Shown here: piece by piece, positions 37,652-49,004 of the stretch
How positions within the stretch are numbered: the stretch's first letter is position 1
Layout of the letters: every line of letters starts with the position of its first letter
NCBI RefSeq assembly: GCF_036320965.1
Contig: NC_092271.1
Coordinates: forward strand, 13,054,096-13,118,095
DNA: 64,000 nucleotides
Direction of reading: 5' to 3'
From: Panulirus ornatus
Taxonomy: Eukaryota; Arthropoda; Malacostraca; Decapoda; Palinuridae
Translations under genes and position numbers: made by a program
The notes under the pieces: generated by a model
The model's input: the letters and a program-made list of their open reading frames with translations, nothing else
Database searches by the model: none
Told to the model about the DNA's origin: nothing

Positions 37652-38481
37652 CACACTCAAGTCTCCAGCTGTCACGCAATAATGCCCGAAACCACAGCTC
37701 CCTTTCCACATCCAGGCCCCACACAACTTTCCATGGTTTACCCCAGACGCTTCACATGCCCTGATTCAATCCACTGACAGCACGTCAACCCCGGTATACC
37801 GCATCGATCCAATTCACTCTATTCCTTGCACCCCTTTCACCCTCCTTTTATGTTCAGGCCCCGATCAATCGCTTAAAATCTTTTTCACTCCATTCTTCCA
37901 CCTTCAATTTAGTCTTACACTTCTTGTTTCCTCCACCTCTGACACATATATCCTCTTTGTCGACTTTCCTCACTCATTCTCTCCATGTGCCCAAACCATT
38001 TCAACAAACCCTCTTCTGCTCTCTCAACCATACTCTTTTATTTCTACACATCTCTCTTACCCTTACATTTATTTACTCGATCAAACCACCTCAGACCACA
38101 TATTGTCCTCAAACATTTCATTTCCAACACACTTACCCTCCTCCATACAACCCTATCTATAGCCCATTTATCACAACCACGTAACATTGTTAGAACTAAT
38201 ATTCCTTCAAATATACCCATTTTTGCTCTCCGAGATAATGTTCTCTCCTTCCACACATCCTTCATTGCTCCCAGAATCTTCACCCCCTCCCCCAATCTGT
38301 GACTCACTTCTACTCCCATGGTTCCATCTGCTGCTAAGTCCACTCCCAGATATTTAAAACACTTCATTTCCTCCAATTTTTCTCCATTCAAACTTATATC
38401 CCAGTTAACTTGTCTCTCTACCCTACTGAACCTTATAACCTTGCTCTTACTCAAATTTACTCTCAAACTTTCTCCTTTCAC
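37652..38481 (-). mobile_element. LINE fragment, 3' part, diverged
   Basis: The minus-strand copy runs from the early 3'UTR (ending CACTCAAGTCTCCAGCTGTC, so the last 3'UTR part is missing) to the block VNLSKSKVIRFSRVERQVNW at 38481. ORF pieces are recognisable at 38044-38520 (LGVDLAADGTMGVEVSHRLG, CLRTICGLRWFDRVNK) but broken. It differs from the young copies at many sites. Confidence 0.8.
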
Positions 38482-41479
38482 GAGGAAAATGAAACAATAA
38501 GTTCCAAAGTGCATATTCATGTAATGTCATGTTGAATGACTGCAGTGAACTAAGTGTAATCTTTAAGGTTTCTGAAAAGTTCTTTGATGGCCTCAAATCG
38601 GCCTTCAAGGCCAACATGTGTTAGATAAACCCTTACCCAGATTCCGTGGTACCTACACCTAAAACTGAGGGCCTCTAGGTGATACAGTTCAGCAGAGTTA
38701 CAAACCCACAAACACTTGAAAAGCCCATAATGGTCAACACTAAGCAGTTTATACCGTAACCAGATACTGAAGTACCTACACTCAAAATTTGGGGGTTTTT
38801 GGTGCAAAGTTTGGCTGTGAAAAAGAGAAAATCACTATATAGTTGGTAGATTAAAATCTTGCCCTGATTCTGAAAGTACCTACACAACACTTTGGCCCAT
38901 TGCAATTCAAGCACCTTTTTTCAACCACTCCCGGCTACATGACAAAATCTAGTTTAAGACTTGATTCTCTTTTTTCTTTTCAGGGAGAAGGGAAATATAA
39001 TCTACATAAGACAGTCAGTTTAGTTCTCACTTCATTGAATTCCTTCTGGTTCTCCTCTGCATGAGAGTACTTTTAACTACTTTCCCACTGGTCACACCTT
39101 TATCAAAAACAAATGCTTTATCCCAGACACCATTCATATTGCACAACTGTCAATCCTGGGTTCTGGCTTAACCATATTTACATGGAATTCTTTTAAATGT
39201 TTCTCTGCTTATTCCATGCAATTTACTCTACTTACCACTGAAATGAAATCTTTATCTTTCTTATATTAAGCTTTCATATTCATATATATGTTTGATATCT
39301 TGGTTATGTTCTTGGCTTTCATAAAAAGTTACAGTATCTTTTGGTTGTGCCACAAGACCATACATAATATATTACTTTGAGACTTTATCATAGACTAAAA
39401 GTATTATTTCCAACATAATATATATTTCCTTTACTGGAACTCATGCAAAGTAATCCCTTAGTTTTAATATTGCAAAGTATGTATTTTCTCTATTTTCTAA
39501 GCAGAAGGGTTTGTTTTCAACACAGTCATTCATATGATCTATTACCAAAATTTTTTTTCCAGGCTTTGAATTTGAATTCTTGATTTGAATTTGACAACAG
39601 TCTGGGCTATTGCATCGTCTCACCGTTTCTGTGCCTCAACACATTACATATTTCTAGATTAATATACAACTATTTTCAATCACACATCAAACTTTGTTTA
39701 AACAGTTTCTGTAGCTGACCAAAACATCTATATTTCTTTTAAAGCACACTTAATACATTCTCCATATTTGCTCAATATCTTCATGGTATGTTTCAGGGCA
39801 ATTTTGCAACGCTTCCTGTTACAGACACAATTGGGCCCCAAGACATTCTGCTTAAAACCTCCAATTCCTGGCAAGTGTCAAAAATTACCTTTTATCTACT
39901 CAGTGTACAACTTCCAATTATACACACCTGGTATTCCTTTGATTTAACTTGCAAGTTCCTCAATTCTTACTATTTTCACTTGCTTTGCTGGTAACTACTT
40001 GATAGAAGCATTCATTCACTTATGCTTGTTCTTAAAGATGAACATTTTCATAAGTTTTGTTTCTCATTATCATATCTCTCACTTGGCTTGACAGTATACA
40101 ATGAACGTGCTCTTTGACTTAAGTTTCTAATTTATAATGACTTAGATTTTTTGCCAAATGCTTCATTTCTTGGTTGTGCCTTTATAGGGTCACCAATATG
40201 TTAAGTCTAATGAAGTTCGTAACTTTTCCTAATTAAATTGTATTAGTTCTCTTTTGCCTATTCATGTGTTCTTGGATCTTTTAATATTCACCTTCTAATC
40301 ATGTCATTCCCTCTCATGAAATCTCCAAATACTTTCTTTAACTTCTCTCTCTCAGAAAGATAAGAGAAATACTGCTCATTGAATTCACTAATGCAACATC
40401 TCCATGAGTCATAATTCTGACTCACATCAGACATGAACCTACTGAAAAAATAACTGAACAATTTATCATGGAATACTTGTATTACTTGCAGTGCAGTGTA
40501 GTTAACTGAAATAAGCATGGGAATTTTTTTCTGCAGGGACTACACAGGAAAAGCCCAAATTAAGGCCATCTCACTAATGCTAAGTAGATATATATATATT
40601 TGCTGATAACCACATGGAAAATGAAACATGGTAAGTTCGCAAGTGCACTTTTGTGTGATGATCACTTTTGTCAGAGGAGATACAAGAATGAGATAGAAAA
40701 ATTAGAACAGTCAGTTGATATACAGAGAAGAGGTGAAGCTAAGACACCATTGATAACAAGTGTTTCCAGTCGGTGGTGTTTGGGTCTGGCACCATGCCCA
40801 TCATAAAATTTTATTATGAGAACAAGACAGGAAAGTTTACAAATTTTGCATTCGAGAAAGCTATCCAGTTTGTACAGACCTTCATTAATATTCATGTTAC
40901 AATTCTTTCTGTATTTAATAACAGAAGATTCAATTATATTTTTCTTGGTCAAGGAATTAGAGTTAATAACTGAATTGGTGTTACTCCAATCAATAAAATG
41001 GTCATAAATTTTCAACATGATTAATCAAAGCATTTGATTCTTGCCCAATATAAAACATATTACAGATTTTACTGGGGATTCTGTAAACACAGCCCACAGA
41101 ATTTTCTGGCAGCTTTCTTTATTAAGATGTTCTTTGTAGTATTGGTACTGCCGAAGGCTATATTCACATTAAAGGAATTAAGCAAACTGGGAAGTAATAT
41201 AATATTATCACTAAAAGGGAGAACTAGACGATGTTCTTTGTATTTGGCGAACAAATGGAAATATAGCTGAAGGCTATATTTACATTAAAGGAATTAGGCA
41301 AACTGGGAAGTAATATAATATTATCACTAAAAGGGGGAACTAGACGATGTTCTTCGTATTTGGCGAACAAATGGAAATTAACAAACATTTCTCCCTTCAT
41401 AATCTGTACCTTCTATCAACTTCACAGTAGGTGGAAAATATATAACTGTACCTTACCATTTTTAGATTGCATGATGATA
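38482..41479. other. Stretch without a recognised gene
   Basis: AT-rich unique DNA. At 38590-38910 three degenerate copies of a motif around GTACCTACAC (38660, 38772, 38878) suggest an old internal repeat. A 116-bp tandem duplication lies at 41153-41384. ORFs are short and domain-free. Confidence 0.5.
41153..41384. repeat. 116-bp tandem duplication
   Basis: GAAGGCTATATTCACATTAA at 41153 recurs as GAAGGCTATATTTACATTAA at 41269. The copies stay nearly identical through GGCGAACAAATGGAAAT, differing at about five positions. Confidence 0.93.
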
Positions 41480-42397
41480 GCTTCCATGGTTCCATCCGCT
41501 GCCAAATCCACTCCTAGACATCTAAAACACTTCACTTCCTCCAGTTTTTCTCCATTCAAACTTACCTCCCAAACACTTCACTTCCTCCAGTTTTTCTCAA
41601 TTCAAACTTAACTCCCAATTGACTTGTCCCTCAACCCTACTGTGCCTAATAATCTTGCTCTTATTCACATTTACTCTCAGCTTTCTTCTCTCACTCACTT
41701 TATCAAACTCAGTCACCAGCTTCTGCAGTTTCTCACACGAATCAGCCACCAGCACTGTATCATCAGTGAACAACAACTGACTCGCTTCCCAAGCTCTCTC
41801 ATCCACAACAGACTGCATACTTGCCCCTCTTTCCAAAACTCTGGCATTCACCTCCCTAACAACCCCATCCATAAACAAATTAAACAACCATGGAGACATC
41901 ACACACCCCTGTCGCAAACGTACATTCACTGAGAACCAATTACTTTCCTCTCTTCCTACACGTACACATGCCTTACATCCTCCATAAAAACTTTTCACTG
42001 CTTCTAACAACTTGCCTCCCACACCATATATTCTTAATACCTTCCACAGCATCTCTATCAACTCCATATGCCTTCTTCAGATCCATAAATGCTACATACA
42101 AATCCATTTGCTTTTCTAAGTATTTCTCACATACATTCTTCAAAGCAAACACCTGATCCACACATCCTCTACCACTTCTGAAACCACACTGCTCTTCCCC
42201 AATCTGATGCTCTATACATGCCTTCACCCTCTCAATCAATACCCTCCCATATAATTTACCAGGAATACTCAACAAACTTATACCTCTGTAATTTGAGCAC
42301 TCACTCTTATCCCCTTTGTCTTTGTACAGTGGCACTATGCAAGCATTCCGCCAATCCTCAGGCACCTCACCATGAATCATACATACATTAAATAACC

Positions 42398-42718
42398 TTA
42401 CCAACCAGTCAACAATACAGTCACCCCCTTTTTAATAAATTCCACTGCAGTACCATCCAAACCCACTGCCTTCGCGGCTTTCATCTTCCGCAAAGCTTTT
42501 ACTACTTCTTCTCTGTTTACCAAATCATTCTCCCTAACCCTCTCACTTTGAACACCACCTTGACCAAAACACCCTATATCTGCCACTCTACCATCAAACA
42601 CGTTCAACAAACCTTCAAAATACTCACTCCATCTCCTTCTCACATCACCACTACTTATCATCACCTCCCCATTAGCCACCTTCACTGAAGTTCCCATCTG
42701 TTCCCTTTTCTTACGCAC
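42398..42718 (-). pseudogene. LINE linker and start of RT, frameshifted
   Basis: The frame reads REQMGTSVKVANGEVMISSG, EYFEGLLNVFDGRVADIGCF and KAVGLDGTAVEFIKKG, then loses frame where one T of the consensus TTTTTTAATAAATTCC run is missing near 42432. The next frame (41973-42404) continues the RT with VPLYKDKGDKSECSNYRGIS and AFMDLKKAYGVDRD, in which motif A is itself damaged (YDR residues altered). Confidence 0.8.
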
Positions 42719-43628
42719 TTTATTTACCTCCTTCCAAAAGATCTTTTAATTCTCCCTAAAATTTAATGATACTCTCTCACCCCAACTCTCATCTGCCCTC
42801 TTTTTCACCTCTTGCACCTTTCTCTTGACCTCCTGCCTCTTTTATATATCTCCCACTCATTTGTGACCTCCTGCCTCTTTCTTTTATGTATCTCCCACTC
42901 ATTTGCATTATTTCCCTGCAAAAATCGTCCAAATGCCTCTCTCTTCTCTTTCACTAATAATCTTACCTCTTCATCCCACCACTCTAGTCTGTCCACCTCC
43001 CACACTTCTCATGCCACAAGCATCTTTTGCACAAGTCATCACTGCTTCCCTAAATACATCCCATTCCTCCCCCACTCCCCTTACCTCCTTTATTCCCACC
43101 TTTTTCCATTCTGTACTGAGTCTCTCCTGGTACTTCCTCACACAAGCCTCCTTCCTAAGCTCACTTACTCTCACCATTCTCTTCACCCCAACATTCTCTC
43201 TTCTTTTCTGAAAACCTCTACAAATCTTCACCTTCACCTCCACAAGATAATGATCAGACATCCCTCCAGTTGCACCTCTCAGCACATTAACATCCAAAAG
43301 TCTCTCTTTTGCGCCTATCAATTAACACGTAATCCAGTAAAGCTGTCTGGCCATCTCTCCTACTTAAATATGTATACTTATGTATATCTCTCTTTTCAAA
43401 CCAGGTATTCCCAATCACCAGTCCTTTTTCAGTACATACATCTACAGCTCTTCACCATTTCCATTTACAACACTGAACACCCCATGTATACAAATCATTC
43501 CCTCAACTGCCACATTACTCACCTTTGCATTCAAATCACCCATCACTATAACCTGGTCTCGTGCATCAAAACTACTAACTCATTCACTCATCTGCTCCCA
43601 AAACACTTGCCTCTCATGATCTTTCTTC

Positions 43629-43895
43629 TCATGTCCAGGTGCAATTGCACCAATAATCACCCATCTCTCTCCATCTACTCAGTTTTACCCATATCAATCT
43701 AGAGTTTAATTTCTTACACTCTATCACATACTCCCACCACTCCTGTTTCAGGAGTAGTGCTACTCCTTCCCTTGCTCTTATCCTCTTACTAACCCCTGAC
43801 TTTACTCCCAAGACATTCCCAAACCCCTCTTCCCTTTTCCTCGTAAGCTTCGTTTCACTCAGAGCCAAAACATCCAGGTTCCTTTCCCCAAACAT
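43629..43895 (-). pseudogene. LINE endonuclease, N-terminal part
   Basis: The 88-codon frame begins MFGERNLDVLALSETKLTRK. The Glu of LSETK is the catalytic/metal-binding position of APE-type endonucleases. It continues REGVALLLKQEWWEYVIECK and LNSRLIWVKL before a frame break near WREMGDYWCNCTWT. The GDLNA and SDH motifs lie further on in other frames. Confidence 0.8.
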
Positions 43896-44135
43896 ACTAG
43901 CTATCTCTCCTTTTTCTCATCTTGGTTACATCCACACACATTTAGACACCCCAATCAGAGCCTTCGAGGAGGATGAGCACTCCCAGCATTACTCCTTCTT
44001 CTGCTTCCCCTTTTAGAATGTTAAAATACAAGGAGGGGAGGGTTTCCAGCCCCCCGCTCCTGTCTCCTTTAGTCGCCTTTTACGACACGTGAGGAATGCA
44101 TGGGAATTATTCTTTCTCCCCTATCACCGGGGATA

Positions 44136-44153
44136 TATATATATATATATTTT
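44136..44153. repeat. Short (TA)n tract
   Basis: About 18 bp of TA between the 5' end of the copy above and the 3' end of the next minus-strand copy. Confidence 0.9.
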
Positions 44154-45016
44154 TTTGTCGCTGTCTCCCGCGTTTGCGAGGTAGCGCAAGGAAACAGAAG
44201 AAAGAAATGGCCCAACCTACCCCCATACACATGTATATACATACGTCCACACACGCAAATATACATACCTACACAGCTTTCCATGGTTTACCCCAGACGC
44301 TTCACATGCCCTGATTCAATCCGCTGACAGCACGTCAACCCCGGTATACCACATCGATCCAATTCACTCTATTCCTCGCCCTACTTTCACCCTCCTGCAT
44401 GTTCAGGCCCCGATCACACAAAATCTTTTTCACTCCATCTTTCCACCTCCAATTTGGTCTCCCACTTCTCCTCGTTCCCTCCACCTCCGACACATATATC
44501 CTCTTGGTCAATCTTTCCTCACTCATTCTCTCCATGTACCCAAACCATTTCAAAACACCCTCTTCTGCTCTCTCAACCACGCTCTTTTTATTTCCACACA
44601 TCTCTCTTACCCTTACGTTACTTACTCGATCAAACCACCTCACACCACATATTGTCCTCACACATCTCATTTCCAGCACATCCATCCTCCTGCACACAAC
44701 TCTATCCATAGCCCACGCCTCGCAACCATACAACATTGTTGGAACCACTATTCCTTAAAACATACCCATTTTTGCTTTCCGAGATAATGTTCTCGACTTC
44801 CACACATTCTTCAAGGCTCCCAGGATTTTCGCCCCCTCCCCCACCCTATGATCCACTTCCGCTTCCATGGTTCCATCCGCTGCCAGATCCTCTCCCAGAT
44901 ATCTAAAACACTTTACTTCCTCCAGTTTTTCTCCATTCAAACTTACCTCCCAGTTGACTTGACCCTCAACCCTACTGTACCTAATTACCTTGCTCTTATT
45001 CACATTTACTCTTAAC
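44154..45016 (-). mobile_element. LINE copy, 3' part, between (TA)n tracts
   Basis: The minus-strand copy reaches from LRVNVNKSKV-equivalent DNA at 45010 to the shortened 3'UTR, which ends GCTACCTCGCAAACGCGGGA at about 44170. ORF pieces 44755-45003 and 44335-44748 are in different frames because one base is missing near 44757 (CCTTAAAACATACCC). TA tracts flank both ends. Confidence 0.9.
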
Positions 45017-45029
45017 TATATATATATAT
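45017..45029. repeat. (TA)n tract at the border of an inverted LINE insertion
   Basis: CTTAAC|TATATATATATAT|CATACACCCC: the tract separates the older LINE copy from the 5'-inverted insertion. Confidence 0.9.
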
Positions 45030-45746
45030 CATACACCCCTGCCGCAAACCTACATTCACTGAGAACCAATCACTTTCCTCTCTTCCTACGCGTACACATG
45101 CCTTACATCCTCCATAAAAACTTTTCACTGCATCTAACAACTTGCCTCCCACACCATATATTCTTAATACCTTCCACAGAGCATCTCTATCAACTCTATC
45201 ATATGCCTTCTCCAGATCCATAAATGCTACACACAAATCCATTTGCTTTTCTAAGTATTTCTCACATACATTCTTCAAAGCAAACACCTGATCCACACAT
45301 CCTCTACCACTTCTGAAACCACACTGCTCTTCCCCAATCTGATGCTCTGTGCATGCCTTCACCCTCTCAATCAATACCCTCCCATATAATTTACCAGGAA
45401 TACTCAACAAACTTATACCTCTGTAATTTGAGCACTCACTCTTATCCCCTTTGCCTTTGTACAACGGCACTATGCACGCATTCCGCCAATCCTCAGGCAC
45501 CTCACCGTGAGTCATACATACATTAAATAACCTTACCAACCAGTCAACAATACAGTCACCCCCTTTTTTAATAAATTCCACTGCAATACCATCCAAACCT
45601 GCTGCCTTGCCGGCTTTCATCTTCCGCAAAGCTTTTACTACCTCTTCTCTGTTTACCAAATCATTTTCCCTAACCCTCTCACTTTGCACACCACCTCGAC
45701 CAAAACACCCTATATCTGCCACTCTATCATCAAACACATTCAACAA
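45030..45746 (-). pseudogene. RT, N-terminal half (inverted piece)
   Basis: The frame begins LNVFDDRVADIGCFGRGGVQ, directly after a nonsense codon, and includes KAAGLDGIAVEFIKKGGDC, KGKGDKSECSNYRGISLLSI, CGFRSGRGCVDQVFALKNVC and AFMDLEKAYDRVDRDALWKV (motif A intact). It ends at SVNVGLRQGC, where the inversion breakpoint lies, and then runs into the TA tract. Apart from the upstream stop it looks undamaged. Confidence 0.88.
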
Positions 45747-45749
45747 ACC

Positions 45750-46589
45750 TTAAAAATACTCACTCCATCTTCTCACATCACCACTACTTGTTATCACCTC
45801 CCCATTTGCGCCCTTCACTGAAGTTCCCATTTGCTCCCTTGTCTTACGCACTTTATTTACCTCCTTCCAGAACATCTTTTTATTCTCCCTAAAATTTAAT
45901 GATACTCTCTCACCCCAACTCTCATTTGCCCTTTTTTTCACCTCTTGCACCTTTCTCTTGACCTCCTGCCTCTTTCTTTTATACGTCTCCCACTCAACTG
46001 CATTTTTTCCCTGCAAAAATCGTCCAAATGCCTCTCTCTTCTCTTTCACTAATACTCTTACTTCTTCATCCCACCACTCACTACCCTTTCTAATCAACCC
46101 ACCTCCCACTCTTCTCATGCCACAAGCATCTTTTGCGCCATCCATCACTGATTCCCTAAATACATCCCATTCCTCCCCCACTCCCCTTACTTCCATTGTT
46201 CTCACCTTTTTCCATTCTGTACTCAGTCTCTCCTGGTACTTCCTCACACAAGTCTCCTTCCCAAGCTCACTTACTCTCACCACCCTCTTCACCCCAACAT
46301 TCACTCTTTTTTTCTGAAAACCCATACAAATCTTCACCTTAGCCTCCACAAGATAATGATCAGACATCCCTCCAGTTGCACCTCTCAGCACATTAACATC
46401 CAAAAGTCTCTCTTTCGCGCGCCTGTCAATTAACACGTAATCCAATAACGCTCTCTGGCCATCTCTCCTACTTACATAGGTATACTTATGTATATCTCGC
46501 TTTTTAAACCAGGTATTCCCAATCATCAGTCCTTTTTCAGCACATAAATCTACAAGCTCTTCACCATTTCCATTTACAACACTGAACAC
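45750..46589 (-). pseudogene. Late endonuclease and linker (inverted piece)
   Basis: The 279-codon frame covers the second half of the APE-like domain: NGNGEELVDLCAEKGLMIGN, TWFKKRDIHKYTYVSRRDGQ, LLDYVLIDRRAK and GGMSDHYLVEAKVKI, whose SDH is the conserved catalytic His region. The basic linker follows, to GDVRRWSEYF. The frame stops there through one G-to-T change (GAA to TAA) relative to the EYFEGLLNV of other copies. The N-terminal endonuclease part is missing. Confidence 0.88.
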
Positions 46590-46601
46590 CCCATGTATAC
46601 C

Positions 46602-47501
46602 ATGTCTCCATGGTTGTTTAATTTGTTTATGGATGGGGTTGTTAGGGAGGTGAATGCAAGAGTTTTGGAAAGAGGGGCAAGTATGAAGTCTGTTGGGGAT
46701 GAGAGAGCTTGGGAAGTGAGTCAGTTGTTGTTCGCTGATGATACAGCGCTGGTGGCTGATTCATGTGAGAAACTGCAGAAGCTGGTGACTGAGTTTGGTA
46801 AAGTGTGTGAAAGAAGAGAGTTAAGAGTAAATGTGAATAAGAGCAAGGTTATTAGGTACAGTAGGGTTGAGGGTCAAGTCAATTGGGAGGTGAGTTTGAA
46901 TGGAGAAAAACTGGAGGAAGTGAAGTGTTTTAGATATCTGGGAGTGGATCTGGCAGCAGATGGAACCATGGAAGCGGAAGTGGATCATAGGGTGGGGGAG
47001 GGGGTGAAAATTCTGGAAGCCTTGAAGAATGTGTGGAAGTCGAGAACATTATCTTGGAAAGCAAAAATGGGTATGTTTGAAGGAATAGTGGTTCCAACAA
47101 TGTTGTATGGTTGCGAGGCGTGGGCTATGGATAGAGTTGTGCGCAGGAGGATGGATGTGCTGGAAATGAGATGTTTGAGGACAATGTGTGGTGTGAGGTG
47201 GTTTGATCGAGTAAGTAACGTAAGGGTAAGAGAGATGTGTGGAAATAAAAAGAGCGTGGTTGAGAGAGCAGAAGAGGGTGTTTTGAAATGGTTTGGGCAC
47301 ATGGAGAGAATGAGTGAGGAAAGATTGACCAAGAGGATATATGTGTCGGAGGTGGAGGGAACGAGGAGAAGAGGGAGACCAAATTGGAGGTGGAAAGATG
47401 GAGTGAAAAAGATTTTGTGTGATCGGGGCCTGAACATACAGGAGGGTGAAAGGAGGGCAAGGAATAGAGTGAATTGGAGCGATGTGGTATACCGGGGTTG
47501 A
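46602..47501 (+). CDS. RT C-terminal half and C-terminal region, intact
   Basis: An uninterrupted frame of about 300 codons: MSPWLFNLFMDGVVREVNAR, LLFADDTALVADSCEKLQKL (motif C), NVNKSKVIRYSRVEGQVNWE, FRYLGVDLAADGTMEAEVDH, PTMLYGCEAWAMDRVVRRRM and WFGHMERMSEERLTKRIYVS, ending VVYRG and TGA at 47501. A few junction-derived codons (MYT) precede it. It lacks RT motifs upstream of the breakpoint, so it cannot act alone. Confidence 0.88.
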   Translation: MSPWLFNLFMDGVVREVNARVLERGASMKSVGDERAWEVSQLLFADDTALVADSCEKLQKLVTEFGKVCERRELRVNVNKSKVIRYSRVEGQVNWEVSLNGEKLEEVKCFRYLGVDLAADGTMEAEVDHRVGEGVKILEALKNVWKSRTLSWKAKMGMFEGIVVPTMLYGCEAWAMDRVVRRRMDVLEMRCLRTMCGVRWFDRVSNVRVREMCGNKKSVVERAEEGVLKWFGHMERMSEERLTKRIYVSEVEGTRRRGRPNWRWKDGVKKILCDRGLNIQEGERRARNRVNWSDVVYRG

Positions 47502-47705
47502 CGTGCTGTCAGTGGATTGAAGCAAGGCATGTGAAGCGTCTGGGGTAAACCATGGAAAGCTGTGTAGGTATGTATATTTGCGTGTGTGGACGTATGTATA
47601 TACATGTGTATGGGGGGGGGGGTTGGGCCATTTCTTTCGTCTGTTTCCTTGCGCTACCTCGCAAACGTGGGAGACAGCGACAAAGTATAATAAAAAAAAA
47701 AATAA
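46602..47705 (+). mobile_element. Sense 3' half of the same LINE insertion
   Basis: Begins at ATGTCTCCATGGTTG (MSPWLFN) at the inversion breakpoint and runs to the 3'UTR. The UTR is the shortened type, ending GCTACCTCGCAAACGTGGGA at about 47655. The tail is AAAAATAAAATATATA, followed by (TA)n. Confidence 0.9.
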
Positions 47706-47732
47706 AATATATATATATATATATATATATAT
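47706..47732. repeat. (TA)n tract between two LINE tails
   Basis: About 26 bp of TA between the plus-strand tail above and the minus-strand tail that follows, so the two elements are tail to tail. Confidence 0.93.
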
Positions 47733-48522
47733 TTTTATCTATTTTGCTTTGTTGCTGTCTCCCGCGTTTGCGAGGTAGCACAAGGAAACAGATGAAAGAA
47801 ATGGCCCAACCCACCCCCATACACATGTATATACATACACGTCCACACACGCAAATATACATACCTATACATCTCAATGTACACATATATATACACACAC
47901 AGACACATACATATATACCCATGCACACAATTCACACTGTCTGCCTTTATTCATTCCCATCGCCATCTTGCCACACATGGAATACCATCCCCCTCCCCCC
48001 CCTCATGTGTGCGAGGTAGCGCTAGGAAAAGACAACAAAGACCCCATTCGTTCACACTTAGTCTCTAGGTGTCACGCAATAATGCCCGAAACCACAGCTC
48101 CCTTTCCACATCCAGGCCCCACACAACTTTCCATGGTTTACCCCAAACGCTTCACATGCCCTGATTCAATCCACTGACAGCACGTCAACCCCGGTATACC
48201 ACATTGACCCAATTCACTCTATTCCTTGCCCGCCTTTCACCCTCCTCCATGTTCAGGCCCCGATCACTCAAAATCTTTTTCACTCCATCTTTCCACCTCC
48301 AATTTGGTCTCCCACTTCTCCTCGTTCCCTCCACCTCCGACACATATATCCTCTTGGTCAATCTTTCCTCACTCATTCTCTCCATGTGCCCAAACCATTT
48401 CAAAACACCCTCTTCTGCTCTCTCAACCATGCTCTTTTTATTTCCACACATCTCTCTTACCCTTACATTACTTACTCGATCAAACCACCTCACATCACAC
48501 ATTGTCCTCAAACATCTCATTT
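47733..48522 (-). mobile_element. LINE copy, 3' end only
   Basis: The minus-strand copy has the full-length 3'UTR form (both CTACCTCGC-type boxes, near 47775 and 48013). Its C-terminal ORF (48185-48520) reads RCLRTMCDVRWFDRVSNVRV and ERRARNRVNWVNVVYRG. It is truncated at 48522, where CATCTCATT changes to unrelated TTTCTTCATTG. Confidence 0.88.
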
Positions 48523-48990
48523 TTCTTCATTGTCCCGCACTGTTTCTCAAGCTTTCAATTCTTGCCAAGTTTTAGCCGCCTTCATTTGGATTATCAAATC
48601 AAAAGCCTTGGCAAGGACAGTATCACCACTAAGACCTAGATCACAATGTACGATAAAACGCAGGTCAGCAAGACTACCTGATCATATGCTTGGAGGAGGG
48701 GTATATCAACAATATTACCAGGTCATGTATGAGGGCGGGGATCTCCTCTTCCCGAATGTTAAGATTTTTCTACAGATTGTATGTACCATCGTAAAGGTCT
48801 CCCTCCATTGGCTTCAAACACTTCCCATCATTACATTAATATCCCTATTCTCCCCTACTCCATAATATATTGTCTCCTCCTCTCCCAACTACAGTAAAAA
48901 CCCCATACGTCATCTTGTCATTCTCTCCACTACAGTAAACATCCAGACATCACACATCAAGAATAGCTTCTACACATACATACATATATA
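48523..48990. other. Stretch between LINE copies, nothing recognised
   Basis: Unique sequence with no domain-bearing ORF. It is one of the few non-LINE islands in the 41.5-61.8 kb cluster. Confidence 0.5.
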
Positions 48991-49004
48991 TATTTATCTA
49001 TTTA

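Larger units (their letters stand above)
41480..44135 (-). mobile_element. LINE copy with 5'UTR, 3' end missing
   Basis: The minus-strand copy starts with a 5'UTR at about 44130 (GATAGGGGAGAAAGAAT, AAGGCGACTAAAGG, GGGGGGCTGGAAACCCTCC). It then has the endonuclease (LDVLALSETKLTRKREEGFG near 43870), the linker (GGMSDHYLVEVKVKICRGFQ near 43260) and the RT down to DLAADGT-equivalent DNA at about 41485. The C-terminal region and 3'UTR are absent. The ORF is broken repeatedly. A 46-bp tandem duplication occurs at 41525-41616. It is the only copy here with the element's 5' end joined to coding sequence. Confidence 0.88.
45030..46601 (-). mobile_element. Inverted 5' half of a LINE insertion
   Basis: Minus-strand sequence runs from the late endonuclease domain (GVFSVVNGNGEELVDLCAEK at 46590) to GLRQGC in the RT (45030). 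The source sequence would continue MSPWLFN, and that is exactly where the adjacent plus-strand half begins at 46602. Together the two pieces form one insertion with a 5' inversion. Confidence 0.88.

Noticed and set aside
42812..43702. Ser/Thr/His/Leu-rich ORFs opposite LINE coding sequence (also 16884-17408, 18801-19250, 46985-47605, 52258-52968, 57092-57874)
   Set aside because: They are antisense shadows of the LINE ORF; the sense frames carry the RT and endonuclease motifs.
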